Positions 1 to 9,109 of a stretch of DNA of 64,000 bases are shown piece by piece. A program made the translations under genes and the position numbers. The DNA lies in the NCBI RefSeq assembly GCF_016900095.1, contig NZ_JACJJP010000012.1, forward strand, positions 1 to 64,000, read 5' to 3'. Position 1 is the stretch's first letter. Every line of letters starts with the position of its first letter. The stretch comes from Gemmiger formicilis. Lineage in GTDB: Bacteria > Bacillota > Clostridia > Oscillospirales > Ruminococcaceae. The notes under the pieces are model-generated. The model saw only the letters and a list, made by a program, of their open reading frames with translations, made no database searches and was not told the DNA's origin.

Positions 1-86
1 GCTCCGCTTACGCTTCGCCAGTCCTGTTAAGGTCCCCACTACACGAGGGTCTTTTTATTCATGTCTACTAATTCTGGGGCAGTTCA
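1..86. mobile_element. Right end of an IS3-like insertion sequence (partial)
   Basis: The stretch at 62-86 reads TGTCTACTAATTC then TGGGGCAGTTCA. On the other strand it starts TGAACTGCCCC and ends TAGACA, the form of IS3-family terminal inverted repeats (TG outermost, then an ACTGCCCC-like core). The outermost TG is at 86, so the element body lies to the left, outside the window. The left 60 bases have no complete gene and include a short imperfect hairpin (GGTCCCC/GAGGGTC) followed by TTTTTATT. A related, more degraded end is at 15122-15146. Family assignment is from the terminal motif only; no transposase is visible. Confidence 0.5.
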
Positions 87-114
87 CGATGTCCGGTGCG
101 GGATGTTTTTGTTT

Positions 115-1065
115 TTATTCCGACTGACAGATAAACGGAAAGGGCAGCTCCGCATCCACCGATGCGCCAATAACGGCCAGTTCTGAAATTCCCCGGTTAA
201 TGACACCCAAGTCACCGTCCCAGTCCAGGACCAAAATCGGAACTACCGATCCGGTACGGCTGCGCACAATGCTTTGTCGCAGCTGGCGGGCTGTTTGCGG
301 CTCCATGCCGGGACGCCTGGCATACAGGCAGAAGGATGTCCACTGTGCCATTTCCTGCAGCCAGGAAGACTCCATGGCACGATTTGCCCCGGCCTCATCC
401 AGCAGGACGGCAAACCCAAACAACAATCTGCGCTCACACAAAGTCCGGGCTGTCTGTACGGTTTCCGGTTCCAGCGCCGGCGCCGGAAGCAACAGCCAGA
501 TGCTGAGATTGAAGCAATCGGCAAAGGTTTCCGCGGGCAGAGCCGCAATCACCGACGGCGCCGCCACCAGCAAAAAAGCAGCAAACGGATGCTGTTTGAT
601 CACCCGTACCGCTCGCAGGACCGCAGCGGCGTCCTGTGCGTACAAAGCCCACACATATCTGCCGTTTTGCTCTGCCTGCTCAACGGCCTCCTCCAGCTTC
701 GAAGAAGCGCAGTTGGCTGTGTTGAGCCAGGCCGACGGCTTGCCCGTTCGCTCGGCTTCCTCCTTGAGTCTGGAAGCACCGTATATGATACCACCGACCC
801 CGAAATTCACACCGAAGGCACACAACCGCTCGCTTTCCACCCGTTCCAACAGACACTGAACCAGCGCATAGTACAAACTGTCCGCCCGCTGCAGCACTTG
901 CTGAGCCTGATCGAAAAATCCTTTATATCGGCTTTTTTGTGCCAGTGCCTGGCACAGATCCACATAGTTGCGCATCTGCCGGAACTGATCGCGCCGAAGA
1001 TCATCCACGGCACGGCGTGCCAGGGTCAGTGCAAATCCTCGTGAGCGGATATACTCGTCTTGCAC
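115..1065 (-). CDS. Hypothetical protein downstream of mutS2
   Basis: A 316-residue protein that I do not recognise. It starts at GTG (1065) behind a good AAGGAGG ribosome site and follows mutS2 by 49 nt on the same strand, so the two are probably co-transcribed. The N-terminal ~80 residues are charged and helical, the middle has a glycine-rich FGVNFGVGGIIYGASRLKEE stretch, and hydrophobic segments around 150-200 look like buried strands rather than clear membrane spans. There is no signal peptide. The stop lies only ~30 nt from the IS3-like end at 86, so the C-terminus may or may not be native; nothing in the frame proves truncation. Confidence 0.7.
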   Translation of the reverse strand: MQDEYIRSRGFALTLARRAVDDLRRDQFRQMRNYVDLCQALAQKSRYKGFFDQAQQVLQRADSLYYALVQCLLERVESERLCAFGVNFGVGGIIYGASRLKEEAERTGKPSAWLNTANCASSKLEEAVEQAEQNGRYVWALYAQDAAAVLRAVRVIKQHPFAAFLLVAAPSVIAALPAETFADCFNLSIWLLLPAPALEPETVQTARTLCERRLLFGFAVLLDEAGANRAMESSWLQEMAQWTSFCLYARRPGMEPQTARQLRQSIVRSRTGSVVPILVLDWDGDLGVINRGISELAVIGASVDAELPFPFICQSE

Positions 1066-1114
1066 AGTTGCAATCCTCCTTCCGCCATTCGATCTTTTTT
1101 GAAAAAGGCAGAGC

Positions 1115-3487
1115 TTATTTCAGTTCCACAACCGTCACGCCGCTGCCGCCTTCACCGTAGCCGCCCAGGCGGAAGCTCTTTACCTGGCGATGGGTGCGCA
1201 GATGTTTCTGGATGCCGGCACGCAACGCCCCGGTCCCCAGGCCATGAATGATGTATACCGTGTGCTGGCCTCGCATGACAGCACCGTCCAGAAACCGGTC
1301 CACTTCGCCCAGCGCTTCCTCCACCGTATATCCAAGCAGGTTCAGTTCCAGACTTGCCTTGCGGTCATGGTCCAGCTGTACCCGGGTATGGGTACGCGGC
1401 GGCTGCTGGCGGGGTTTCTTCTGCATCTTGTCCGGCGCTTTCAGTCCGGACAGGGGCACCTTGGTTTTCAAAATACCGGCACGCACTTCCACCAGACCGT
1501 CACGGTCGGGGCGGGCAGTGACCACTGCCGTCTGGTTCAGTTCGGCAATGACCACTTCCTGGCCCACCTTCACTTCCTTCAGCGGCACGTACTCGGCCAC
1601 CGGTTTGCGGGAAGCCGCATCGGCCAGCATCTTTTCGGTGTCTTTGCGGGCAATTTCCCGGGCACGGACCGCACGCTGCGCCGCGCTGGCCTTTTCATCC
1701 TTCTGCAGCCGGCGCAATTCATCCGTCAGGGTATACGCCTCATTCTGCACCTTCTGGACCATGTCCCGGGCCTGCTTGCGGGCGTTTTCCAGTTCTTCCT
1801 CGCCCTGCTTGATCAGCTGTTCCCGCTCTTTCTTGGCGCTCTCCAAGGCATTTTCGGCCTGATGCCGGGCGGCTTCCGCCTCATCTTCTGCCTTCTTCAG
1901 GCGCAGCTTCATATCGTCCAGCTGGGCCAGCACACTGTCCAGCCGCTTGTCATCGTTGGACATGTGGGTGCGCGCCGCATCGATGACATCTTCCGGGATG
2001 CCGAGCTTGGCACTGATCAAAAACGCATTGGATTTGCCCGGTACGCCCACACTGAGCTTATAGGTTGGCATCAGGCTTTCCACATCGAATTCGCAGCTGG
2101 CGTTGACCACACCGGGGGTTTCCAGCGCATACACCTTCAGTTCAGCATAATGGGTGGTGGCCATGAGAAGCGTTCCGGCCCGGCGCAGTTTTTCCAGGAT
2201 GCTGACTGCCAGAGCGGCGCCCTCGGCCGGGTCGGTTCCGGCGCCCAGTTCGTCCAGCAGAGTCAGGGTATCCGGACCGGCCAGGCGCAGAATCTCGGTA
2301 ATACGCTTCATGTGCCCGGAGAAGGTAGACAGGCTCTGCTCAATGCTCTGCTCATCGCCGATGTCCACCAGATATTCCTGCATGCAGCATACCGAGCTGC
2401 TTTCATGGGCGGGAATCAAAAAACCGTGCTGTGCCATGGCATTGAGCAGCCCGGCGGTTTTCAGGCTGACGGTTTTGCCGCCGGTGTTGGGGCCGGTGAT
2501 GACCAAGGTATCGTACTCATCCCCCAGGGTGATATCCACAGGAACAACCTTTTTCTTGTCAATCAGCGGGTGGCGGGCCTTCTTCAAGGAGAAGCGGCAG
2601 GTATCGCTGACCTGGGGCATGAAGGCATTCTGTTCCACCGCCAGGCGGGCCTTGGCCAGCAGCAGATCGATGGACAACATGGCGTCATAACTATAAGAGA
2701 ACTGCGGTTCCAGGGATCCCACCTGTGCCGAAAAAGCGGACAGAATGCGGGTGATCTCTTCCTGTTCCTGGGCATGCAGCTGCATGATTTTGGCGTTGGC
2801 TTCCACCACCGCGGTGGGCTCCACAAAGACGGTGGCACCGGTGGAGGAGACATCGTGAATAACACCGCCCACTTCTCCGCGGTATTCCGAACGGACCGGC
2901 ACCACGTACCGGCCGTTACGCAGGGTCACCACCGCATCCTGCAGGAATTTGTTGGTGGTGGAATTTTTGATGATGGAATCCAGCTTGGTACGGATGGAGT
3001 CTTCGGTGGCACGAATCTTGCGGCGCAGGTCACGCAGGGTGATGCTGGCGGTATCGGCCATCTCCTCCGGCGAAAGGATGCTGTCGGTGATCTGCCGTTC
3101 CAGCTGAGGCTGGGGCGCCAGAGCATAGAACAAATCATCCGTGGGCAACGGTTCATGCTCGGTCAGTCCGTACCACTGGCTGAGGCCCTGGAAATTCCGC
3201 AGGGTCGCCGCAACCTCCAGCAGCTCCCCCATGGACAGGATGCCACCCTTGACCGCATGGGCCGCAATCCGCTTGGCACCGCTGACGGCACCGAAACGGG
3301 GGCTGCCGTTTTTGATCAGAAGACTGTTCACGGCGTCGGTTTTGGCCAGTTCGTAGCGTTCCTCTTCGGGGGTCATGAACGGCTGGATGGCACGCATCTG
3401 CTCCTTGGTTTCCTGACAGGCGCAAAGCTCCACCGCACGGTCGATGACCTTATCCAGTTCCAGTGTGGTTTTATATGAGAAATCCAT
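1115..3487 (-). CDS. mutS2: Endonuclease MutS2
   Basis: The 790-residue length is normal for MutS2, a MutS paralogue without the mismatch-recognition domain that acts on branched DNA and, in Bacillus, on collided ribosomes. The middle carries the MutS-type ATPase: Walker A GPNTGGKT near residue 333 and a Walker B/LLDELGAGTDP segment near 410. A long Glu/Lys/Ala coiled coil follows (about 510-640). The C-terminal ~80 residues form an Smr nuclease domain (HGLGTGALR motif). It begins MDFSYKTTLELDKVI, the usual MutS2 N-terminus. It follows recO on the same strand after a 29-nt gap. Confidence 0.96.
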   Translation of the reverse strand: MDFSYKTTLELDKVIDRAVELCACQETKEQMRAIQPFMTPEEERYELAKTDAVNSLLIKNGSPRFGAVSGAKRIAAHAVKGGILSMGELLEVAATLRNFQGLSQWYGLTEHEPLPTDDLFYALAPQPQLERQITDSILSPEEMADTASITLRDLRRKIRATEDSIRTKLDSIIKNSTTNKFLQDAVVTLRNGRYVVPVRSEYRGEVGGVIHDVSSTGATVFVEPTAVVEANAKIMQLHAQEQEEITRILSAFSAQVGSLEPQFSYSYDAMLSIDLLLAKARLAVEQNAFMPQVSDTCRFSLKKARHPLIDKKKVVPVDITLGDEYDTLVITGPNTGGKTVSLKTAGLLNAMAQHGFLIPAHESSSVCCMQEYLVDIGDEQSIEQSLSTFSGHMKRITEILRLAGPDTLTLLDELGAGTDPAEGAALAVSILEKLRRAGTLLMATTHYAELKVYALETPGVVNASCEFDVESLMPTYKLSVGVPGKSNAFLISAKLGIPEDVIDAARTHMSNDDKRLDSVLAQLDDMKLRLKKAEDEAEAARHQAENALESAKKEREQLIKQGEEELENARKQARDMVQKVQNEAYTLTDELRRLQKDEKASAAQRAVRAREIARKDTEKMLADAASRKPVAEYVPLKEVKVGQEVVIAELNQTAVVTARPDRDGLVEVRAGILKTKVPLSGLKAPDKMQKKPRQQPPRTHTRVQLDHDRKASLELNLLGYTVEEALGEVDRFLDGAVMRGQHTVYIIHGLGTGALRAGIQKHLRTHRQVKSFRLGGYGEGGSGVTVVELK

Positions 3488-3516
3488 AGTCGAAGGGTTT
3501 ACTCCTTGTTATTTGG

Positions 3517-4260
3517 TCATTCCAAAACAGTTTTCAGAAAATCCAGGCTTTTCAGCCCGTGGTCCAGGTTGGCCAGCAGATACCGCTCACACACCTTCCC
3601 CAGGCGCTTGGTGCTTGCCTCCGTCAGGGTGAAGCTGAACAGCTTGCCGTCCTCGGCCAGGCAGATATGGCGCAGGGCATACAGTGCCCCCGCATCCAGG
3701 TTGGGCGTGCGGTTGACCTTGGCCGCGCATTCGGCACACAGCAGCCCGCCGCCTGCGGTATCCAGGTAAAAGTCCATGCCGTCATATCGCCCGCAAACCT
3801 CGCAGGCCAAAATGCGCGGCATGTAGCCCGCAAGGCACATGGCGCGCATCTCGAAAATGGCTTTCAGCTGCCGCAGCGGACGTTTGCTTTCGCTGATCAT
3901 ATATAAGGTGTTCAGGACCAAGCGCAGCAGCTGCTCTGCCTCAGGTGGTTCCGGTGCCAGGACTGTGGCGACTTCGGCCAGATAGACGGCCAGTGCCATT
4001 CCTTCCACGCTGCGCCCCAATCCATGAAACACCTTTTTGACCGCTGCCGTATCCACAAAATTGCTGCTGCGGCCAATGGTCAGGGTGAACTCGGAATAGC
4101 AGAACAGGCCGCAGGCACTGAACAGCTTGTTTTTCAGCCGCAAACTGCCTTTGGCCGAAGCCGAAAGGACTCCTCTGTCAGGTGTCAGAATGGTCAGGAT
4201 CTGATCCGCCTCGCCCACCTTGACCTGGCGAAGAACCAGCCCGGTCGTTGCGATCTGCAT
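3517..4260 (-). CDS. recO: DNA repair protein RecO
   Basis: RecO (247 residues) helps load RecA onto SSB-coated single strands in the RecFOR pathway. It has the N-terminal OB-fold start MQIATTGLVLRQVKVGEAD, a helical middle, and a four-cysteine zinc site (CEVCGRYD, then CAEC) near residues 147-170. It sits directly after era and yqzL, the standard Firmicute order. The upstream yqzL frame overlaps its start by 83 nt. Confidence 0.95.
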   Translation of the reverse strand: MQIATTGLVLRQVKVGEADQILTILTPDRGVLSASAKGSLRLKNKLFSACGLFCYSEFTLTIGRSSNFVDTAAVKKVFHGLGRSVEGMALAVYLAEVATVLAPEPPEAEQLLRLVLNTLYMISESKRPLRQLKAIFEMRAMCLAGYMPRILACEVCGRYDGMDFYLDTAGGGLLCAECAAKVNRTPNLDAGALYALRHICLAEDGKLFSFTLTEASTKRLGKVCERYLLANLDHGLKSLDFLKTVLE

Positions 4261-4387
4261 CAGAGTCCCCTTTCCTGCCCTGGCCGCCGGCCTGCCGGGT
4301 CTTGTAGCTCAAGTAGTCGTAAATACTGCCCGTCTGGGCAAACTGCGCCCATTCGTGGACGCAATAATCGGATGAATCTTGCTGCAT
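4178..4387 (-). CDS. yqzL: YqzL-like small protein with C-terminal extension
   Basis: A 69-residue frame between era and recO, the position where Bacilli and Clostridia carry the ~47-residue YqzL protein of unknown function. The core HEWAQFAQTGSIYDYLSYK resembles the YqzL pattern (W..F..TG.I..YL.YK). The ATG at 4387 has a GGGGGCGGG ribosome site. After the core the frame runs on for about 30 polar residues inside the start of recO in another frame, so the tail may be shaped by recO coding constraint. Synteny and core motif support it; similarity was judged by eye. Confidence 0.6.
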   Translation of the reverse strand: MQQDSSDYCVHEWAQFAQTGSIYDYLSYKTRQAGGQGRKGDSDADRNDRAGSSPGQGGRGGSDPDHSDT

Positions 4388-4485
4388 CAACCCGCCCCCT
4401 TTTCCGTTACTGGAATGTATACCATTGTACATTCCCATTCACGGAAAAGTTGTCCAACCGGGTCATCGGCAAGTGGAAAGTTTTG

Positions 4486-5409
4486 TCACGGCTTCGCGAA
4501 ACCAAGGTCATCCAGAAGTCGTTCACTGTCCCGCCAGCCCTCACGTACCTTGACCCAGCACTGCAGGTTGATATGGGTTCCCAGCAGTTCCTCGCAATCA
4601 GTGCGGGCGGCACTGGCAATCTTTTTGAGCATCTGGCCGCCCTTGCCGATGATCATGCCCTTGTGGCTCTTGCGTTCGCAGCAAATCTCCACCGAAATGT
4701 CAATCAGGTCCTTGTCCGGGCGCTCCTTGAAGCTTTCCACCGTCACAGCCACGCCGTGGGGCACTTCGTCCCGCATGAAAAGCAGCAGTTTTTCACGGAT
4801 CAGCTCTGCCACCAGCTCCTTTTCCGGCATATCGGTGAAGGCATCGTCATCAAAATAATGCGGGCCCGGGGTGGCATACCGGCGCAGGTCCTCCAGCAGT
4901 TCCTCGCATCCAGTACCGTCTTTGGCGGAAATGGTACGGACGGCGTCAAAGACGCCCATGGCTTCGATCTGCTGCTTGCGGGCTTCCAGTTCTTCAAAGC
5001 CGCGCAGCAAGTCCACCTTGTTGATGACCGCAATGGCCGGGCCGGATTTGCGCAATGCTTCGATCATGGTGGTCTCGGACTCGGTCATTTCTCCGGAAGG
5101 TTCAAACAGCATGAGGGTCACATCCACATCCTTCACGCTGGCGGCCGCCGTCTGGGTCATCCGGGCGTCCAGCTTGTTGCGGGGCGTGTGAATGCCCGGC
5201 GTGTCCATCAGCACATACTGCACCGGGCCCTTGGTGATCACGCCGGTGATGCGACTGCGGGTGGTCTGCGGCTTTTTGGTCACAATGGCCACCTTTTCCC
5301 CCACCAGTGTGTTGGTCAGGCTGGACTTACCCACATTGGGCCGTCCCACCAGAGCGACAAACACACTGCTGGTTTCGGGTTGTTCTTTCTTATTTTGGGT
5401 TCTGGGCAT
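4486..5409 (-). CDS. era: GTPase Era
   Basis: Era binds 16S rRNA and assists 30S maturation. G1 is GRPNVGKSSL, the switch region contains TTRSRITGV, G3 is DTPGIH and G4 is NKVD; the C-terminal ~90 residues contain the KH domain with GKGGQMLKKI. I place the start at ATG 5409 (MPRTQNKKEQ) because GAAAGGTG lies 8-9 nt upstream; a start at 5442 would add 11 residues. It overlaps the end of dgkA by 20 nt, consistent with translational coupling. Confidence 0.95.
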   Translation of the reverse strand: MPRTQNKKEQPETSSVFVALVGRPNVGKSSLTNTLVGEKVAIVTKKPQTTRSRITGVITKGPVQYVLMDTPGIHTPRNKLDARMTQTAAASVKDVDVTLMLFEPSGEMTESETTMIEALRKSGPAIAVINKVDLLRGFEELEARKQQIEAMGVFDAVRTISAKDGTGCEELLEDLRRYATPGPHYFDDDAFTDMPEKELVAELIREKLLLFMRDEVPHGVAVTVESFKERPDKDLIDISVEICCERKSHKGMIIGKGGQMLKKIASAARTDCEELLGTHINLQCWVKVREGWRDSERLLDDLGFAKP

Positions 5410-5899
5410 TTTGTGCGGCACCTTTCTCTTTTGTATTGCCATAGCGGAACGTAAACAGGTAGGCGGCGACCAGGGAGGCCAGCCACAGAAGGATGGCCAG
5501 CGGGCTTGCCGTTACACCGGACCAGATGGCTTTGAGCGCTCGCTCGTTGGCAAACAGGCAGACACCCACACACACAGCTCCGATGGCCGTCACCAGAACA
5601 GCACCGGCCGCCATATCCTTGGCCGCACCGGCGCTCCACCAGTGTTCGGTATCCGGCTTGTCCACCGCGCGTTCGATGGCGGAATTCATCAGCTCCATGG
5701 ACATCACGGCAAATATACACAAGGCCAGCAAGGCATACTCCACCGGTTCCAGTCCGGCCAGGAACGCCGCCGCATACACATAAATTGCCGCGCACAGATG
5801 AAACCGGAAATTGCGCTCCTCCTGTACGGCGGCACGGATGCCGTTGAGCGCGTAGATAAAACCGCGCCCAAAGCGCGCCAGGTCAGAGCGTATTTTCAT
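5390..5899 (-). CDS. dgkA: Diacylglycerol/undecaprenol kinase family protein
   Basis: A 169-residue integral membrane kinase of the DgkA family; in Gram-positives these usually phosphorylate undecaprenol for cell-wall lipid carrier recycling. The family core RNFRFHLCAAIYVY, then ELMNSAIERAVD and AKDMAAGAVLV, is present, followed by extra hydrophobic segments and a polar tail. Its ATG overlaps the ybeY stop (ATGA), and era follows with an overlap. Substrate preference cannot be read from sequence. Confidence 0.9.
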   Translation of the reverse strand: MKIRSDLARFGRGFIYALNGIRAAVQEERNFRFHLCAAIYVYAAAFLAGLEPVEYALLALCIFAVMSMELMNSAIERAVDKPDTEHWWSAGAAKDMAAGAVLVTAIGAVCVGVCLFANERALKAIWSGVTASPLAILLWLASLVAAYLFTFRYGNTKEKGAAQNAQNPK

Positions 5900-6405
5900 T
5901 CGTACAAAATCTCATCGTTGGTATAGGATACGGTACGGGGCAGCCCCAACTGCAAAAGGACCGCTTCCTCTTTTTCCCGCATACGGACAGCTTCCAGACC
6001 GCTGGTTTCGTGGTCATACCCCAGCAGGTGGAGCATGGAGTGGACTGTCAGATAAGCCACCTCCCGCTGCAGAGAATGCCCGTACAGCTCGGCCTGCTCC
6101 ATGGCCTTTTGCATGGAGATCACAATATCTCCCAGAATCTTGCAACCGTTGTCTTCGTCGATGTCGTACTGACCGTTTTCCCCCATGGGAAAGCTCAGCA
6201 CATCGGTGGCGCTGTCCTTGTTGCGATACTGCTTGTTCAGTTCATGAATCCGGTCATTGTCCACAAAGGTCACACTGATCTCGGCAGGACCGTCAAACTT
6301 TTCATAATTCAGCACCGCGTTGCAGCTGCGGCGAATCAGAATCCGCAGCCCAGACGGAACTTTGACGGCGTTTTGCTCGTTGCTGATCAGCACTTTGTTT
6401 GCCAT
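5896..6405 (-). CDS. ybeY: Endoribonuclease YbeY (rRNA maturation factor)
   Basis: A 169-residue metalloprotein involved in 16S rRNA 3' end processing and ribosome quality control. The zinc-binding motif HSMLHLLGYDH near residues 125-135 is intact, and the typical TDVLSFPMGE segment precedes it. The ATG at 6405 has an AAGGAGG ribosome site. It lies between phoH and dgkA, the conserved Firmicute order. Confidence 0.96.
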   Translation of the reverse strand: MANKVLISNEQNAVKVPSGLRILIRRSCNAVLNYEKFDGPAEISVTFVDNDRIHELNKQYRNKDSATDVLSFPMGENGQYDIDEDNGCKILGDIVISMQKAMEQAELYGHSLQREVAYLTVHSMLHLLGYDHETSGLEAVRMREKEEAVLLQLGLPRTVSYTNDEILYE

Positions 6406-6469
6406 AAGAGGTTCCTCCTTATGTAATGTTTATGAAGTCTGTCGATAACGAAATCGGATCTGTATATTC

Positions 6470-7432
6470 TCAGCGGCGTGAGGCGGCCGCTGCTTTTTCA
6501 TATGCCTTGACGATCTGTTGCACCAGGCGATGGCGCACCACGTCCTTATCGGTCAGCTGGACCTGGGCAATGCCCTGGATCCCGCGCAGCACTTTCAGTG
6601 CATCCACCAGACCGCTCTTGGCTTTGTCCGGAAGGTCAATCTGCGTAATATCGCCGGTCACCACCACCTTGCTGTTGGTGCCCATACGGGTCAGGAACAT
6701 CTTCATCTGCTCGGGCGTGGTGTTCTGGGCTTCATCCAGAATGATAAAGGCATCATCCAGCGTGCGTCCGCGCATATAAGCCAGCGGAGCCACTTCGATG
6801 GCCTGTTTTTCTACCAGACGCTGGAAGGTTTCCGCCCCCAGCAGATCAAAAAGGCCATCATACAGCGGGCGCAGGTACGGGTCAACCTTGTTTTGCAGGT
6901 CACCGGGCAAAAATCCCAGCTTTTCTCCCGCTTCCACCGCCGGACGGGTCAGGATAATCCGGCTGATCTCCTTGGCCTTGAACGCCTTCACGGCCATGGC
7001 CACCGCCAGATAGGTCTTGCCGGTGCCCGCCGGGCCCACGCCGAAGGTGATGGCATGGGTGCGGATGGCGGCCAGGTATTCTTTCTGGCCCAGCGTCTTG
7101 GGATGAATGGGCCTGCCCTTGGCTGTCACCGCCACAAAATCATCGGTCAGCTCCCGCAGGCGCTTTTCCTCCCCCGCCTGTGCCAGGCTGATGCAATACC
7201 GCACGGTCTGTTCGTCCAGCGGGGTGTGGTTTTCCATCAGAGTGACCATGCCTTCAATGGCATGCACGGCGGCGTTGACCCCTTCCTGCTCACCGGTAAA
7301 TTTCAGCAGGGAACCACGGCACACGGCCGTCACCTTGAATTCGTTCTCCAAAAGGCGCAGATTCTGGTCACAATTACCAAAAACCGCTGCGGCCAGTTCG
7401 ATGCTGTCCAGTTCAACCGATCGTTCTGCCAA
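6470..7432 (-). CDS. phoH: PhoH family ATPase
   Basis: A PhoH/YbeZ-type cytoplasmic ATPase, probably linked to RNA metabolism through its YbeY neighbour. Walker A GPAGTGKT lies near residue 130 and Walker B FIILDEAQN near 230; an N-terminal KH-like region precedes them. I choose the TTG at 7432 because GGAGG lies 8 nt upstream; the in-frame GTG two codons earlier is only 2 nt from that site. About 320 residues, normal for the family. It is followed by ybeY after a 64-nt gap. Confidence 0.93.
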   Translation of the reverse strand: MAERSVELDSIELAAAVFGNCDQNLRLLENEFKVTAVCRGSLLKFTGEQEGVNAAVHAIEGMVTLMENHTPLDEQTVRYCISLAQAGEEKRLRELTDDFVAVTAKGRPIHPKTLGQKEYLAAIRTHAITFGVGPAGTGKTYLAVAMAVKAFKAKEISRIILTRPAVEAGEKLGFLPGDLQNKVDPYLRPLYDGLFDLLGAETFQRLVEKQAIEVAPLAYMRGRTLDDAFIILDEAQNTTPEQMKMFLTRMGTNSKVVVTGDITQIDLPDKAKSGLVDALKVLRGIQGIAQVQLTDKDVVRHRLVQQIVKAYEKAAAASRR

Positions 7433-7542
7433 ATACACTACCTCCAGAATACATCATGCTACTTTGCATTATATCACAATTGAGTTGAAAAGAAACTATG
7501 AATATTACACAAATTTTTTAACTGTTTGTTTGCAGCGGCGGT

Positions 7543-8736
7543 TCAGGATGCGGCTTGAACGTTTTCCAACGGGGCCAATACGCCCGGAACAGTCATATCG
7601 GCGCAGAAGAGATACTCTGCGGTACAGATAACTTCACTTTCTCCAATTTCGTAGGTGAGATCCTGGCTTTCCAGCACTGCATCCGGAAATTCCCGTAAAA
7701 GCTGCTGTCGGCAGGAGCGTGCCGCCAGGGCTTTGGCCGTCTGCTGGGAATAGAGCTGCGTGCCCGACGTTTTTTCCCAATAGGTGGTCCGGCAGATAGC
7801 TCCCGGCAAAGCCACACTGCCAATCCGGAAGGGTATCCATTCGGTGGTGACCATGCCATCCGGGAAGGTATCTGCCTCCTTTTGTGTCCAGGTATACCCC
7901 AGCAGCTGCCATTGCTCGCTCTCCCTGCTTTTTCCCGTCAGCAACCGGAAGTCGCCTTGCAGCGGTTGCACGGCCGTGTATTGCCGTTGAATTCTGCCGC
8001 GTATGGAGCCGGATGCTCCCTGCACCACCGCCTGCCCCTCGCGATCCGCTTTCTGGCCGTTGGCCAGCAGCTGCCCCTCAGCCACATACTGCCCCGCCGT
8101 CACCTCCGGAAATCCGCTTTCCAGCTCGATCTCCAGAACCTGTCCACCCGCCTTTGCATACAGAGCCTGTGGCTGTACGGCATCCCGCACGGTTTGTTCC
8201 TGCCGTTGGTTCTGCTCCACAAAAAGGCACCCCGCCGTAAAGTTCAGGCTCAACCATCCTTCGTCTGTCATTTCCAACGCCAGCGTGTCCCGAACATGCT
8301 GCAAGGTTTCTTCCTCCAGGCGGCATCCCTCCCAGATTCCCTGTTCCGCCAACGCCGCCCGGAATTTTTCCTGCTGGGGCAGTTCCAATTCCCCGAAGTC
8401 TATGTGCCACAAAAAGCCGCCAAAATACCACTGGCACAGGAAAAACGCGGCCGTCCCCACCAGAATTCCCGGCCGTGCAGCCACCCTTTCCAGTATCCGG
8501 CCCGGCCCATGCCGTCTCCTGAGGGAAAAATCCACCTGATAGTTTGCCGCCATCTGTTCCAAGCGCCGAAGATCCGATCCAAAGGCACAGGCCGTGTACC
8601 CCCGATTTGTACAGGAAATTTTCCAAAGATGCACCCCCGCCTGTGCCGCCGCACTCAAAAAGCTTTTCGCCCCTCTGCCGCTCGCTTCAAAGCGGATACG
8701 GTCCGCCCACATTGCCGCGACATTGGTCTTTTTCAT
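7543..8736 (-). CDS. yqfD: Sporulation protein YqfD
   Basis: A 397-residue YqfD-family protein, made in the mother cell during sporulation in Bacillus (SpoIV-related, function unresolved). It has an N-terminal basic/globular part, one clear membrane span (ILVGTAAFFLCQWYF, about residues 90-110) and a long extracytoplasmic region. The start at ATG 8736 overlaps the yqfC stop (ATGA) and has GGGAGGG 7 nt upstream. Upstream of phoH, as in other Clostridia. Confidence 0.88.
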   Translation of the reverse strand: MKKTNVAAMWADRIRFEASGRGAKSFLSAAAQAGVHLWKISCTNRGYTACAFGSDLRRLEQMAANYQVDFSLRRRHGPGRILERVAARPGILVGTAAFFLCQWYFGGFLWHIDFGELELPQQEKFRAALAEQGIWEGCRLEEETLQHVRDTLALEMTDEGWLSLNFTAGCLFVEQNQRQEQTVRDAVQPQALYAKAGGQVLEIELESGFPEVTAGQYVAEGQLLANGQKADREGQAVVQGASGSIRGRIQRQYTAVQPLQGDFRLLTGKSRESEQWQLLGYTWTQKEADTFPDGMVTTEWIPFRIGSVALPGAICRTTYWEKTSGTQLYSQQTAKALAARSCRQQLLREFPDAVLESQDLTYEIGESEVICTAEYLFCADMTVPGVLAPLENVQAAS

Positions 8737-9044
8737 GAATGGCCCTCCCACTTCTGCTCAAATTCGATGCGCCGCACCAAGCCGGAACTGATCAGGCGCC
8801 GCCCGGAAAAAGATTCTATCCGCAGACTGTCTCCATAAAATGTAATGATCGTATCTCCCAGATCCAGGCAGATTTTCTCCGGCGTAAAATCCAGTACCCG
8901 CCGGCAGCCGTCCGTCGCAATGTGTCCGCCGCGCAGTATCAGGTCCGGCAGATGGTAAAATGCTTTTTCCGGCGGATGAAACCATTGTTCCGGCTGGGCA
9001 GGATGCTTTTCTCCTCGCTTACGGAACCGGCGGTACCGCTTCAT
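8733..9044 (-). CDS. yqfC: YqfC-like sporulation protein
   Basis: A 103-residue basic protein at the head of the yqfC-yqfD-phoH-ybeY-dgkA-era cluster. It shows the YqfC pattern: PDLILRGG, a Glu-rich strand pair, DTIITFYGDSLRIESFSG, then the IEF end. The ATG at 9044 has AAAGGGGG upstream. In Bacillus this small protein is sporulation-associated and coupled to YqfD, which it overlaps by 4 nt here. Confidence 0.8.
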   Translation of the reverse strand: MKRYRRFRKRGEKHPAQPEQWFHPPEKAFYHLPDLILRGGHIATDGCRRVLDFTPEKICLDLGDTIITFYGDSLRIESFSGRRLISSGLVRRIEFEQKWEGHS

Positions 9045-9109
9045 TTTCCGTGCCCCCTTTCCGTTTCTCTATGGCGTCATCCCAAATATATAGCAAAGGA
9101 GTTCCGGTT

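Noticed and set aside
1190-3478. Very long plus-strand open frame opposite mutS2
   Set aside because: Antisense shadow of a certain gene in GC-rich DNA; His/Gln/Gly-rich protein without domains and no ribosome site.
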